A stretch of 64,000 nucleotides of DNA from Podocnemis expansa (taxonomy: Eukaryota; Chordata; Testudines; Podocnemididae), in NCBI GenBank assembly GCA_007922195.1, contig ML682227.1, positions 446,881 to 510,880 of the forward strand, in the 5' to 3' direction. The position numbers and the translations under genes were made by a program. Shown here piece by piece: positions 42,490-54,650 of the stretch. Every line of letters starts with the position of its first letter. The first letter of the stretch is position 1. The notes below the pieces were generated by a model. It searched no databases, was not told where the DNA came from, and saw nothing but the letters and a program-made list of their open reading frames with translations.

Positions 42490-42925
42490 CCAATATCCTG
42501 GGGGTGCTAGAGATATGGCGGGATCCTCTCTTTGCCATGGAGGGAATCTCCTTCGAAGCATCGGACCCCACAGTCACTCTCATCACCAATGCCTTGGACG
42601 TGGGCTGGGGTGCCCACATATCAGGGAGACTTTACACCCAGAGGGACTGGCGACCCAGGGACAGACTCCTTCATCTAAACATGAGGGAGCTAAAGGCCAT
42701 CCATCTGGCCTGCAAGATTTTTCTGGACAGAATAAAATGCAGAACAGTCCAGATTCTGATGGACAACACGGCGGCTATGTTCTACACAAACCACCAGGGG
42801 GATGTTCACTCTCCAGACCTCTGCACAGAGGCGATCATGCTCTGGGAGCTGGCCTTAGCTCACAACTTCACCCCAATGGCAGCTCATCTTCCTGGGGGGA
42901 ACAACAGACTAGCAGACTAGCTCAG
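42490..42925 (+). pseudogene. DIRS A RNase H domain
   Basis: The 139-codon frame at 42504-42920 includes 'ALDVGWGAHISGRLY' (catalytic Asp), 'LNMRELKAIHLA' (Glu) and 'LMDNTAAMFYTNHQG' (Asp), the expected DEDD-type series. Downstream, to about 43460, come the linker segment ('APDWPRQHLY') and the start of the recombinase N-domain in broken frames. Confidence 0.75.
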
Positions 42926-43759
42926 CAGGACCCCTCTAGCTCATGACGAGTGGTCCCTCCACAGGGCATTGGTGTCCCACCTATTCAACAAATGGGAAAC
43001 TCCCCAGATGGACTTGTTCATGATACGCCAGAACTGCGAGTGTCACTGCTTCTGCTCTCTCAGGGGTTGGGAGGAGGACTCATTCATAAATGCATTCCTG
43101 CTCCCTTAGACAGGGCCTTGTTATACACCTTCCCACCAATTCCTCTGATGCACAGAGTCCTTCTGAAGGTAAAGAGAGATGGAGCAAATGTGATACTGAT
43201 AGCTCCGGATTGGCCCAGGCAACACTTGTACTCGATCCTACAGGACCTGTCCATAGACATGCCAATCCACCTCCCATTATGGATGGACTTACTGACCCAG
43301 AACTCAGGGCACCTACGGCACCCGAATCCTGGCCTCCTGCACCTGATGGCTTGGAGACTGCATGGCTAAATGAGCAAGAAAGACTGTGCTCACACAGGGT
43401 TAAAAAGGTACTAATAGGCAGTAGGAGACTCTCCACTGGCTCTACATATACCGTTAAGTGATTCTGTTTTTCCCTCTGGATAAAGGGGAAGGTCATGATC
43501 CCTGAATCAGCCCCCTTACCACTGTTCTCTCTAAGGTGTGCACGTGCACACCCATGCACAAGTCTTCCAGCCCCAGCACACACACATTCACCAGCAGCGC
43601 ATGGGACCAGGGTTCGGTGGCTAAGATCCGAGAGGCTGGCCAGCAAGGAGGCACCATCAGCTCCCAAAGCCTCGCAGTGAGTGCTTTCCCCAAGCCTGAG
43701 CTACTCACAGCAGTGCCAGACAGGAGAAAGAAAGACTGTCTGCAGCAAAAGGCTCAGGC

Positions 43760-43885
43760 TCGGAGACAGTGTTTTCTCCCACAAAAGCTCATGCAATAAA
43801 TATTGTTGTTAGTCTTTAAGTGCCACAGGATCTGTCTTTGTTTTACTGAACTAGACTAACACAGCTGCCCCTCTGGATCTTGAAA
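43760..43885 (+). repeat. Rep-T interspersed repeat, copy 8
   Basis: A well-preserved copy: 'ttttctcccacaaaagctca', 'gttagtctttaagtgccaca' and 'actagactaacacagctgcc'. Useful as reference for the split copies. Confidence 0.7.
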
Positions 43886-44505
43886 GGATGTTGTATTTCA
43901 CCTAATAGAGTTTTTTAAATGTCTTCATTCCTGAAATAGATGAGAAACATAGTGTGAATGCACAGAACATATATCACTCAAGTTCATGTGTGTGCATCTT
44001 CATTTCTTTAGTGTTATGTGTAAACATTCTGGCTCAATGTAAGTTCACAACAGTGCAACAATGTTCTCTATATAGGGTTGTAAGCAGAATCCATTGCAAT
44101 AAAGTAGCAGCAACAGAGAAGAAAAACATATCCAGAAATTCTGTTCTTTCAGTCTATTTTTCCCTTGCTAGCCACAACACTGTATAATTCTACCCCTCCT
44201 TTTTGCATATTCTATTATGGGCTTTGTCAGAAAAAGAAAGGAAACTACTTGCTCCAGTAAATGGCAGCTTGAATTTCCAACCTCTGCTAAACTGGTCATA
44301 TGGGCAGGAAAATTAATAACTATGTATGGTAAAGACAGGGATATCAATACATTGTCTGTTGATAAAAGGCTCTACAATTTCAAGAAGGGTTAAATCTTAG
44401 GATCAGGATGAATTCTTAATTAAGAAGTATGTTTAATCAAGGATTACTGTCTGGTTCTGACTAAACTGTATGGCAGTTTTTATTTGGCTAATGTTTGACA
44501 TAGTG

Positions 44506-44697
44506 CAGGGGTCTCAAACTCAAATCATCACAATGGCTCCATGAGGACTAGTACAGGGCTGCATGAGGACTAGTATACTGGCCTGAGGGCTGCACCACTG
44601 AAACCTTTTCATACACCAATATTGCAAATACTAGTAACAACGGTGTCAGTGCAGGCCACAGGAAATAGCTTTAGGGGCCAAGCGTTTGAGACCCCTA
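44506..44697. mobile_element. Small hAT MITE
   Basis: The ends 'caggggtctcaaactc' and 'gtttgagacccctaa' are hAT-type inverted repeats around a 192-bp non-coding body. The 8-bp flanks do not match convincingly. Confidence 0.65.
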
Positions 44698-44989
44698 ACT
44701 TGTGTGACAAGAACCCAAACACTAAATCTGCCTCTCAGGCTTTCAGTGAATTTGGGGAGTAGAAGAGAAAGATATTTCTGATTTAATTCTATTTTCTTGC
44801 TTTTTGTTTATTTACACAGTCAGTGTTCCCTCAAAGCTGATGATGCAGCTGAACAAGTTGTTGGATGCACTGGAAGGCAGCGGGGAAGGGGCCCAATGGG
44901 AGTCGGGGAACCAGCAGGGAACCTGCTCAGCGGCATTCAGAACCTGCTCAGCTGCATCATGGGCTTAGAAAGAACATTGCTTCCTGGTA

Positions 44990-45570
44990 GCTATAACCTT
45001 GGCCAGATGGGTGTCTGAGCTGAGGGCTCTCTCCTCAGAACCTCCCTATACAAGATTCTTACATGATAAGGTGGTGCTTCACCCACACCCAGCATTCCTT
45101 CCTAAGGTGGTCTTCCCCTGTCACCTGAATCAGGATATCTGCCTTCCAGTGTTTTTCCCAGACCCTCAAGTTACCGAGAACCAGAGGAGGTGACACACCC
45201 TGGATGTCAGAAGAGTGCTCTTGACATACATCGAGCGCACATGCCTGTTCCAGAAAACCTCCCAGCTATTCTTGGCAATTGCAGAATGTAAAAGGGGGCA
45301 TCCAGTGTCATCGCAATGCATTTCCAGGTGGATTGTAAACTGCATTAAAAACTGCTGCAGAAGGTTGAACATGCCCCTCCTGGGGAATGTCAGGGCTCAT
45401 TCATTCAGCAAGGGCCTTCCTTGCCCAGGTCCTACTACAGGAGATCAGCAGGGCAGCCACATGGTTGTCGGTGCATACTTTCATGACGCACTATGCTATC
45501 ATCCAACAGGCTAGAGAGGATGCTGTGTTTGGCAGAACCATACTCAAAGTGGGTAAACTGTAACTCCACC
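44990..45570 (+). pseudogene. DIRS A tyrosine recombinase, C-terminal part
   Basis: 'SELRALSSEPPYTRF' near 45015 is the segment with the first catalytic region of DIRS recombinase. 'FFPDPQVTENQRR' and 'ISRWIVNCIKN' follow, then 'AHSFSK' near 45395 where copy B has the HSIR motif, and the end 'FMTHYAIIQQ'-like stretch. The enzyme would integrate the circular DNA by recombination. The N-domain is lost at the preceding insertion, and several frame changes are present. Confidence 0.7.
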
Positions 45571-45930
45571 CACCATCCTGGGTATGGCTAGGAGTCACCT
45601 TTAACTGAATGATGTGAGCAGCACTCAAAGAAGAATGATGGGTTACCGATGTAACCGTCCTTCTTTGAGATAGGCTGCTCACATACATTCAGATCACTCC
45701 CACCATCCCTGCTAACTGGAGTTGACTAAAAGAAGGGATGGGGGGGTCAGGGTCAGGGTCACCTATATAGCCACAGTTGTGGCACAGAGAAGGTGTTGGC
45801 AGCTGTCCCTGACCTGACAGGTTTAGGCTAAAGACTTTCTAATCTACCGTGTGCTACAGCACATAGACCCCTGTAACTGAATGTATGTGAGCAGCCCATC
45901 TCGAAGAAGGATGGTTACATTGGTAACCCA

Positions 45931-46773
45931 ATGACTGATTCACAAAAGGACACAGGCACCCAAGTCACAACACTTTCTACTCACCTGTCTCCAAACCCAA
46001 TAGGTGACTGAAATCCATTAGCACCCAAATTTTTGCAGTAAATTTTCCCTGGGTGCCTATGTTGCTGCCCCTCAGCAGTGCACTTCAACCCACACCAGGA
46101 GCCTGGGTGCCTCAACCCCAGAACAGTTTTCAGACCAGGAGATCAGTATTGCTTTGCCTAACTCATTTGGAGCACCTGATGCTATAAACAAGTTCAGACC
46201 TTGCTGACCAGATTGGACTTATAGAACAGTTTACATAAAATCACCGAAAGAAGACAGCCTTTCCTTATAATCTCTAGCTCAATGGTCACAGCACTCACCT
46301 AGAGTGCAGGATATTGCTGGTTCCAGTCTTTCCTCCCCATAATGGGGAAAAAGAGTTTAAAGTGGGGTTTGCTACTCCTGAGAGAGTAGCCTAACCACCA
46401 GGCTTTTTGGGCCATTCTAACGTAAGGCTCCCTCCCTCTACCTGAAGCTGTTTCACTTTGGATAGTAAGTAAAAAGTGGTGGGGTCAAGAGGGACTGAAT
46501 CCTGTTTTTTCCATCTCTCAGGTGCAGGGCCGTAACTACAACGGGGCCAATGGGGCTTTGCCCTGGGCACACCTGAGCAGCTCAATAGAGTGGCTCATTT
46601 AAAAGGCGCATTTCGTGGCTCCGGCCCCAAGTGCTGCTAATGGCAAGGGGCATGTTCCAATTGAAACGCGCCCTGGGCAGCGGATCACCCCATTAGAGCT
46701 CTGCTTGGGTGAGCGTTCACAGCACCAGGGCCCAGCGTACATGGTATTGCTTGTTCTTTTACAAGCTCTGCTT
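45931..46773. other. Spacer between DIRS A and DIRS B
   Basis: It holds an interspersed repeat-like piece (45940-46130), a tRNA-like SINE fragment near 46277-46330 ('agctcaatggtcacagcact', 'ggttccagtct') and a truncated hAT MITE starting 'cagggccgtaactacaac' at about 46526. No gene is seen. Confidence 0.45.
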
Positions 46774-47069
46774 CCATCATTCAATTTCAGGCGTCTATGT
46801 GCTGCAGTGCATGGTAATCTGGAAAGTCTTTAGCCCTAGCCTATCAGCTCAGGGTGAGTGGCCAATGCCCCCTCCGTGCCATGACCGCAGCTATATACAT
46901 GACCCTAACCTGACCTTCCCAGTTTCTTCTTTCCTCCCTCATTGATGGTACTGGAACAGCCCACCATTGCTTTTGAGCAAGTGTCTGTCTTATTTGTTTT
47001 GCTGATAACCAATATAATCGTCCATCCCCTACGCCAGGATTCAAGCCCTGTGCAACTTGCTGCAAAGCA

Positions 47070-49170
47070 TTGCTGATGGACAATCCCCACAAGAAGTGCC
47101 TCTTATGCCTCAGTGAGTCATACCTGGCAGATAAATGCTCCATATGCAAGTCCTTCAAATGGAGAACATGCAAGGACAGGGAGCTAAGACTGCACAATAT
47201 TGCCCATGAATGGGCCACGCAGCTGGTGCTGGATATGCCTGATGTGCCTAAGGATCTGCCAGCACCGCATTCTAAATCTGCACCAGAACTTGCTAGGCGC
47301 TGCTCTCCAGCTAACACTAAAAAGCCGCGGTTGGCCTCTAACTCAGCACAGCCCCGGCGCCATAAATCCTCGCCTCCAGCAATCCCACCCTGAGGAAAGG
47401 GGCTGGAGGGCCTTCCAGTGCCTTCAACTCCAGAGGCCTTTGCTGCAGCAAAGGCACTGCTCCAGCTAATGGTTCCCGTGCCATGGAGACCTGCCCACTC
47501 AAAGGGCAAACCAACATTATACTCCAACGAGTGTCATCCTTTGCAGGCAAACAGACACCAGCACCACGTTTGCTGATGGGATGTTCCCCAGCACCACAAA
47601 ATGGTACCGACCTGAGGCCGGAGCACAGGTCTGGGAATGAATATTGCTCTTCCCCTGGATTCCCATGAGCCCTCTGTACTGTGCTTGCAAGGATCCAGAT
47701 GGGTGAAATCTGTCTCTGTTTCCGCTGCTTCTTCCCATGATGAACCCAGGCACTGCGGATCCCCGTCAACTCCAGCACCAACTCCCAGTATGGAGAAGCC
47801 AGCAGGAAAATGTTGCCACAAGCACTCTCCAGCTTCTCTGCGCCAGTAGGATTCGTCCCCTAGTTTTTCAGCACAGATACTCTTGGCACCGAACCCATCA
47901 CCACTGACCCACCCCCCACCCCCAGCACAAACAGGGCAGTGGAACCAGTCCTGAAATGACCGGTATAGCACCGATGGTCCCTGAAAGGAGAGAGGCTGTT
48001 CCTGGCTGCACCATGACTCAGCACCAAGCTCCTTCCATGAGTGGCCCACCAGGTGGGTGGACTGGCCGATTGATGATGAACCTGCCTACCCACAACCCTA
48101 GGTACCACCGTTGACGCGGACCCCCTGCTCTTCAGAGGCTTCGGATGAGGAACCTGATCCCGGCACCACTTGGCGCACCAGATCGCGGATCCCCTTGTCA
48201 TCCTCCTCAGACGAGGTGACCTACCAGAGGCCCCTGGCATACAGGGACAACCCCTGCACCCAGCAAGATTTGCTGAGGCAAATGGCAGCAAACCTGAACT
48301 TGGATCTTGGGGTCATCAAAGAGGAAATGCAACCCCCTCTTTGACATGGGGATGCAGCCCCACTCGCTAAGGTCTCAGTGCACCTGCACAATATTGCGAG
48401 GGCATGATTCCCCCTGTGCCCAAGGCGACAGATCAGAGATACCATGTCCCATCCAACAAATTTGCCTTTCTTTTCTGCCATCCCACCCCAGGTTCCCTGG
48501 TATTGGATGCTGTTAATCAAAGGGAGAGACAGGGTTAACTAGGCTCCACTCCCGAGAACAAAGAAGCAAAGAAACTGGACCTCTTTTGGCAGGAAGGTCT
48601 ATACCACCTCAGCCCTCCAATTGCACATAGCAAACCACCATGCCCTCATGGGGAGATACATGTTTAACCTTTGGAGATCTATGGAACTCTTCCATGAGGT
48701 AGTCCCCAGAGAGCACATACGGGACTAAGAGGTAATGGTCAATGAGGGCATCCTGGCCTTCCGGGATGTCTTGAGGACCTCAGGGGAAGTATCTGATACA
48801 GCCTCGCGCAATTTAGCCTCCACAGTGGCAATGCGGCAATCAGCCTGGCTGCAAGGGTCTGGCCTTTCCCAACAAATGCTGCTGACTATCCAGGACCTTC
48901 CCATTGAAGGCCCTGCACTGTTTGTGGAGTCTACAGACTCCAAATTACATGGGAGGAAAGACTCTAGGGCCACCCTAAAGTCCCAGGGAATGTACTCACC
49001 TCAGGTAACCAAACGTTCCTTCAGACCCCAGCAAATGTGGCAGCAATCCCAACAGCTGCAACAACATCAACCACAGAGATCATGCCCAAGGTCTTATCAG
49101 TACTCACAGGGTCAATATGGGAGTCATGACAGGGAGAAAACCCAGTCGGCCAAAAGCTCTAAATCCTAAC
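47070..49170 (+). pseudogene. DIRS B Gag-like region
   Basis: 47070-47393 contains the same Cys motif as A (KCLLC ... KCSIC). Further pieces are an acidic 'SSEASDEEPDP' segment near 48130, a segment around 48600 that corresponds to the 'GRKIYS' landmark, and 48735-49169, an alpha-helical stretch with a Gln-rich tail like 41030-41557 of A. Frames are interrupted repeatedly. Confidence 0.65.
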
Positions 49171-49761
49171 CCACACAGGCCACCTGACAGGGAAATGGCC
49201 CCTCTTGCCCTGCTGGCCAGAAATAGCATTTTTGATGGTCAGCTAGAGGGCTGCCATACCCCCACCCAACCCCTAGTCTTCAACAACCTTCTTGCCCCAT
49301 TTCTACATCACTGGGACAACATCACAACCGACCGCTGGATAGTAGATGCAGTATCCAAAGGGTACTCCATATAATTCAAATCCATACCCAAAGACAGAAA
49401 AACGCCCCCTTGCTCAAATCTTAGGAACCCAGAGCCCAGTCCATTACTTACAAAAAGAATGCAACAAGCTGGTTTCCCTAGGGGTGATAGAAAAGGTCTG
49501 GAGGAGACAATGAGAAAGGGGTTTTTACTCCTGCTACTTCCTGGTTCTCAAGCCAAACGGTGACCTGAGGCCTATCCTAGACCGCAGGACTCTGAACAAA
49601 CACTTAAGGAAAATAAAATTCCACATGGTTTCCCTATCACAGATCACTCAAGGTCTAGACCGTGGGGACTGGTTCACCGCTCTCAATCTAAAAGATTCTT
49701 ACTTTCACATAGCGATAAGACCCTACCATAGGAGATTCCTCAGATTTGTGCTGGGAAGGAA

Positions 49762-51545
49762 CAATGTTCCCTCTAAGGCCCCAATGTAGCTGAGCAGCAT
49801 ATGTTGCTCACTGCATGCCCCCCCCCCATAGTGTGGGCCCATTCCTACCCCCCATGGCCAGATCCTGCCCCCCACTCAAGCTCCGGTGCCCACCTGGCCG
49901 TACCGCAGCAGGATGAAACAGCCAGCCCAACCTACCCTCAGGCGGCTGTGCCTCCCCAGGGAGCGGAGAGGGCCAGCGCTGAGCTCCATGGTGCGGGGTA
50001 GGGGAACTGGAGTGCCCCGCTCCCAAAGAGTTTAGGGCACTTCATCTCACCCCACCCATGGCCTGAATGGGCCTGATCCTTGGCCTGTGGGGGGCTGGGG
50101 GCAAAGTGGCCCAAACTCTTTGGGAGCGGTCATTCCAGGTCCCTGACCCCACATGTCAGAGCTCAACGCCGGCCCCCCTCTGCCCCCCAGGGAGGCATGG
50201 CCAGCTGGCAGTAGGCTGGGCTGGCTGCTCTGCCCCTGCTGCGGTGAGGTCAGGTGGGCAGGCGGGCAGAGCAGCCTCCGGCCCTCATGGCCCATGACCC
50301 CCTCTCTCCACCCCCTGGGAGTTGGAGGGGGGGAGTGGTTAGGGCCCCTTTACCTGGTCCCCGGAGCAGCGTTGCCTAGCCTCAGGCCAGACCTCCAGCA
50401 GGAGGAACTCTCACTGAGCATGCACAGAAAGTCTGCACATGCTCAGTGAGAGCTTATGTAACCCATGGGCTTAAAGGAGGAGTGTTTCTTTAAGAGTTTT
50501 GCTGGTGTCTGAATTGCTCTTGCTGTGTCGCTGTTGCTGGGCAGATTTAGCTGCCTAGACCCAGAAGTTCCAGCATGTTCTGTGTAGTTTGGAGCATGCT
50601 CAGCAAGGTTCCCTGCCAGCGCAGTGGTCAGGGGTCTGAGATCAAGCAGCCAGGCCAGTTGCATTGAGGAGAGCACTGGTGCTCTGTGCAAGGGGAGAAG
50701 CTGAGCCAGGAACAGACAGCAGGCTGTTTTTCCCCAGTCTGAGGCATTTTGCTTCAGGTCAGTAGCCTTGTTAACCCTCCAGCAGGGAAGTCTGGAGGCA
50801 GGGGGTACAGAGAAGCAACTATTGGGAAAAGAAGGGTGGTTGCCTTCTAACTTTATACTCTGGGTTATGGGCTTAGCTATAGTTCTTTTGTGTAATAAGG
50901 GGAAAGAGATAATTATATTTTGTTATTGTCAGAGATGTATTTTTCCTTTGTAACAGGGTTTTTTTTATATACGTGTGTACGTAAATGAGTGTGGACTGAG
51001 TAAGCTGTGTGGACAGCAGCGCTCCCAGCAGAGGAAGAAAGGTTTTCCAGGACTCATACAGAGGATTTCTGCTGCCAAAGAGGAGGGAGATGCTGGCTTC
51101 TAGCACAAGCCTTTGGACTTGGTGATTTGAGACTATAACAGACTCATGTGGATACTGCTAAATAGCCACTATGTATTATAGATCTGTATACTTATAATTT
51201 CTTCTGCTTTCATAGAAGGTTTATAAAGTTAATGTTTAATATAGTATATTGCTTTTGTTTATTTTTTTTTTGAATTCTGAACGGTCTTCACTGTGAGCCC
51301 CTTTACAGACTAGATCCTGGCTCTCCAGCTGCTTTTTGCAGGTCTCTGCTTTCTGTGAGGCACTGGAGAGGGGCAGATAAATGACTTTGAGCCCACCCTA
51401 GCAGGTTACACTTACTCTGAATGGGAGTTTTAAAAACTACCAGCTCAGAATCTCTATCTCAGCAGGGACTGCAGCGGCCAGCCTTGCATGGCCGGCAGTG
51501 TTCCCTGTGCCAGGCAGAGCCAGGAGCATCTTAGAGGGAATATTG
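49762..51545. mobile_element. hAT-like element inserted in DIRS B RT
   Basis: The left end 'caatgttccctctaa' and the right end 'ttagagggaatattg' are inverted repeats with one mismatch. The flanks 'ggaaggaa' (49754-49761) and 'ggaagcaa' (51546-51553) are an 8-bp duplication with one difference. The interior (1,784 bp) is GC-rich at left and contains the solo LTR at 50457-51410. I see no transposase; frames such as 49801-50001 are artefacts. Confidence 0.8.
50457..51410 (+). repeat. Solo LTR with 4-bp target duplication
   Basis: It starts 'tgtaaccc' and ends 'ggttaca', 954 bp, flanked by ctta on both sides (50453-50456 and 51411-51414). A diverged minus-strand copy lies at 28842-29599. TG...CA ends and a 4-bp duplication fit a class I ERV LTR left after recombination between two LTRs. 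No internal viral sequence is present. Confidence 0.75.
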
Positions 51546-52688
51546 GGAAGCAATCACTTCCATCTGCATCCCTCTCTTTTGGACTCTCCCTAGCCCCCAG
51601 GGTGTTCACAAAATGCATGGTGGCTGTTATGGCACATCTGTGAAGGCAAAGCAGAATGATCTACCACTACCTTGATGATTGGCTAATAAAAGGGAAGTCA
51701 AAATACCAGGTTCAAATCAGTGTAAGAGTTACAAGAAAGCTGTGTGGGTACCTGGGGCTGTGCGTAAATCACAAAAAATCAAAACTCTGCCCCAAAACAG
51801 AGGATGGAGTTTACAGGAGCCCTTCTAGACTCCACAAGTGGGAAGGCATCTCTACCCCATTCAAGGTATCAGTCCATCTGCACCATCATTTCAGAGCTCC
51901 AGAAGACCCTGGCTACCACAGCCAGATGCTGCCTTCAGCTCCTGTGTCACTTAGCAGCCCCTACCTCAGTAATAAGAATGGCTTGCCTGAGAATGAGGCC
52001 TTTTCAGTTCAGGCTAGGCACAGCCTTCCACCCCCAAAGGGCACCCTCTGAACAAGGTACTGTCAGTCCCCCGCGATGTCCTGGGAACACTGGAAATCTG
52101 GCAGGACCCTCTCTTTGCCATGGCACTCTATCTTACGGGATCTATTGATAGACACTCCATTCTGTCTCTCCTCAGGGTGGACCTGCTAACACAAGACTTG
52201 GGCTGGTTATGGCACCCGAGGCCAAGAATCCTGCACCTAACTGCCTGGAGACCGCATGATTAAACTCGACTATCTTTTGGACCTTAAAGAGAGGAGCTTA
52301 TCAGCCTCCTCCCTAAGGGTCCATCTAGCGGCAATCTCAGCCCTTCATGATAAAGTGGAAAGGGTCTCAGTCTCCTTCCACCCTACCTCTGCCAGGTTTC
52401 TGAAGGGTATTGAGATGTTCTACCTGCAGCCCAGAGATCCTACTTCCCAGTAGGACCTAAATGTAGTGCTCCTCTGTGTAATGGGGCCACCATATGAACC
52501 CTTAGACTCATGTACCTTGTTAGTCCCCTCGTGGAAGGTAGCATTTTTGGTAGCCATAACCTCTGCAAGAAGGGTCTCGGACCTGAGGGCGCTCTCCTCA
52601 GAGCCTCCCTACACAAGGTTCTTCACTGATAAGGTACTGTTACGCCCACACCCCTCCTTCCTCCCAAAGGTGGTCTCCCCATTCCACC

Positions 52689-53289
52689 TAGGGTTACCGG
52701 ACATCAGGCAAGAGGAGGACATGTTCTCCTTATTCCTTTCAGGTCCTCCATCCAGCAAGCATTTTAAAAATACATGAGTTTTTCCAGCTTTTTATTTACA
52801 GGGGTTAAAGTGTGCTGGAATTCCCTAGAACGCCCTATTTTTAGGGGAAGCATTCCAGAGCCCCCTAAAAATAGAAGAATATTACATTAATACTACATTT
52901 TCTCCATGTGTCCTCCAATGTCCTCCTTTTTGTACTTCCCTGTCCTCCCTGCCATGCTTTGGTATCTGCAGGGCTGGCTCTACTGTGAGGCAACAGACAG
53001 ACGTGGCTTCAGCTGACAGTTCTTAGGGGTGCCTAGACTCCCCCTGAAGATCAGGCTGCAATCCGCCTCTTCAACTCTTTCCTAGCAACTCAGGCACTGT
53101 TAGTCAACCTGCAGCTTAAGTCATGTAGGCAGAGTGCACTTTAAATCCCTCTGCAGGCAGACGCTGGAGATTTATGCACTTTGGAAAACCGTTTTCAACC
53201 TCTATGAATGAGATGGGGTGGCGCCCAATCAGAATTTGGCTTGGGGCACCACAACCCCTTGAGCCGGCCCTTGGTATCTGGTAACCCTA
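52689..53289. mobile_element. hAT-like MITE in the DIRS B recombinase
   Basis: The ends 'tagggttacc' and 'ggtaacccta' are perfect inverted repeats. The 8-bp duplication 'attccacc' is perfect (52681-52688 and 53290-53297). The 601-bp unit includes a second MITE at 52969-53272; without it and its duplication the host MITE is about 290 bp. Confidence 0.85.
52969..53272. mobile_element. hAT-like MITE nested in the previous MITE
   Basis: The ends 'cagggctggctc' and 'gagccggccctt' are imperfect inverted repeats. The perfect 8-bp duplication 'ggtatctg' occurs at 52961-52968 and 53273-53280. It is 304 bp and non-coding. Confidence 0.8.
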
Positions 53290-53689
53290 ATTCCACCTGA
53301 ACGAGGACATTTGCCTCCCAGTGTTTTTCCCAGACCCTCAGGTTACAGAAAAACAGAGAAAGTGGCACACTGTGGATATCAGAAGGGCACTCCTAACATA
53401 CATTGAGTGCACACACCAGTTCCACAAGACCTCTCAAAAGCATCGCTGAGGGTGGGGGTTGAGGGGGCCCCAGCCCCCCCAGCCTCACTTTCAGCCCCTC
53501 CTAAATTCTTCCCAACCAGTTTAGGCACAGTGAGTCAGCCTGCTTAAACTCAGCTGCTGGCCCTCCCTAGAGCACGCAGCTGAGTCACCTAGTCCAGGGC
53601 AGCAGCAGCAGGAAGGGAACTGTCTGCATGACTTCTGACTGACTCACCCTCCACAGTCCCCAAGGGAACAAGCAATAGGTAAGCAATAT

Positions 53690-54650
53690 ATACTGTTGTG
53701 TGTGGTGGTTGTGGGGGCAGCTGAGTAGGGGGTTGCTCCCTCTGGGGGTCAGGTTGGTGGGGGGCTGTGGGTGGCTTCCTCCCCAGCCAAGGTGGTGTGA
53801 ACAGAGGGCTCTACTCCCAACCAAGTGCAAATGGTGTGGCTGGGGAGGCCCCAGGGCTCTTCCCCCTTCCCCAAACTCAGGTGGCATGACTAGGGGGTTC
53901 CCCCAAACTCAGACTGGGGGTGCTGTGGGGGGCTCAAGAGCAGCTGGGCTCTCTTCTCCCCTCCTCTGAAGCCCAGGTGGCATGGCAGCTGCTGGTTGCT
54001 CTACCTCTGTCCCTAAGACCACCTGATGTGACCTGCAGTGGGGGGGCCTCTCTCCCCTCCAGAGATTTCCCCAGGACTTGAAATTGGGGGAGAGGGTGTA
54101 GGGGGAGCTGTAGGAGGTTGTTGGGGTTCTCACTAAATTGGTATAACATGGTTACTAGCTGATACCTGTGAGGCTGTTGCTGGAAGATTCAGGGAGAGTC
54201 TAGGGGAGTGGACTGTCCAGGCTCTCTCCCTTTCCTCCCCTGCCCTGAAGCCCGGGTGGCATGGGGGCTGCAGGTGGCTCAACCCCTCTCCCTAAGTCCA
54301 GCTGATGTGACCTTTGGGGGGGCCCTCTCTCCCCTCCTGAGATTTCCCCGGGACTTGGAATTGGGGGGGTATGTAGAGGAGGTGTTGGGGTGCTCACTAA
54401 ATTGGTATAACATTGTTACTAGCTGACAGCTGGGCGGGTGTCTGTAAATTCAGGGGTATGTGGGGAGGGGTGTTAGGGAAGTCCCTCTTCCCATCACCCA
54501 AAGCACATGGGAGGCCATGGTGGGCTCTCCCCCCAACCCAGGCAGCCTGGCCAGGATTTCTTCCCCTTCCCCCAAGCCCAGAAGGTATGACCGGGGGGGT
54601 GGGGGTGGCTCTCCCCCCAAGTCGTGGTGACATGGGCAAGTGGTTCTCCC
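53690..54650. repeat. GC-rich tandem block, units of about 270 bp
   Basis: The anchor 'cactaaattggtataaca' followed by 'ttactagctga' occurs at about 54131 and 54394, and 'gatttcccc.ggacttg.aat' precedes it both times. At least two full units and a diverged third are present. Frames on both strands are Gly/Pro-rich artefacts. Confidence 0.6.

Larger units (their letters stand above)
43520..44979. mobile_element. hAT-like insertion in DIRS A
   Basis: The left end 'cactgttctctctaag' and the right end 'cttagaaagaacattg' resemble the TIRs of 6173-6441 and 49762-51545. No duplication is preserved. Comparison with DIRS B shows that several hundred bases of the recombinase N-domain are absent at the junction, so a deletion accompanied or followed the insertion. 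The interior holds a Rep-T copy (43760-43885), a small MITE (44506-44697) and another internal 'cagtgttccctc' end at 44821. Confidence 0.55.
39036..45930 (+). mobile_element. DIRS element A (tyrosine-recombinase retrotransposon)
   Basis: The left end (39036-39205) and the right end (about 45595-45930) are inverted repeats of each other: 'gctgctcacatcattcagtt' at left against 'aactgaatgtatgtgagcag' at right. In order it encodes a Gag-like protein with a Cys-rich motif, a DIRS-type RT, RNase H and a tyrosine recombinase. DIRS elements integrate by recombinase, without target duplication, and none is seen here. A 1.46 kb insertion (43520-44979) interrupts the recombinase. All frames contain breaks, so it is inactive. 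Confidence 0.85.
49380..52110 (+). pseudogene. DIRS B reverse transcriptase, split by an insertion
   Basis: The 5' part (about 49440-49761) encodes broken RT fingers and palm ('LNLKDSYF' near 49690). The reading resumes after the insertion at 51554, and 'YHYLDDWLI' near 51665 provides the YLDD box. Joining follows from comparison with DIRS A at 41980-42100. Further frame changes and the loss of RNase H follow. Confidence 0.7.

Noticed and set aside
49801..50449. Several GC-rich ORFs on both strands
   Set aside because: They belong to the non-coding interior of the hAT-like unit in DIRS B.
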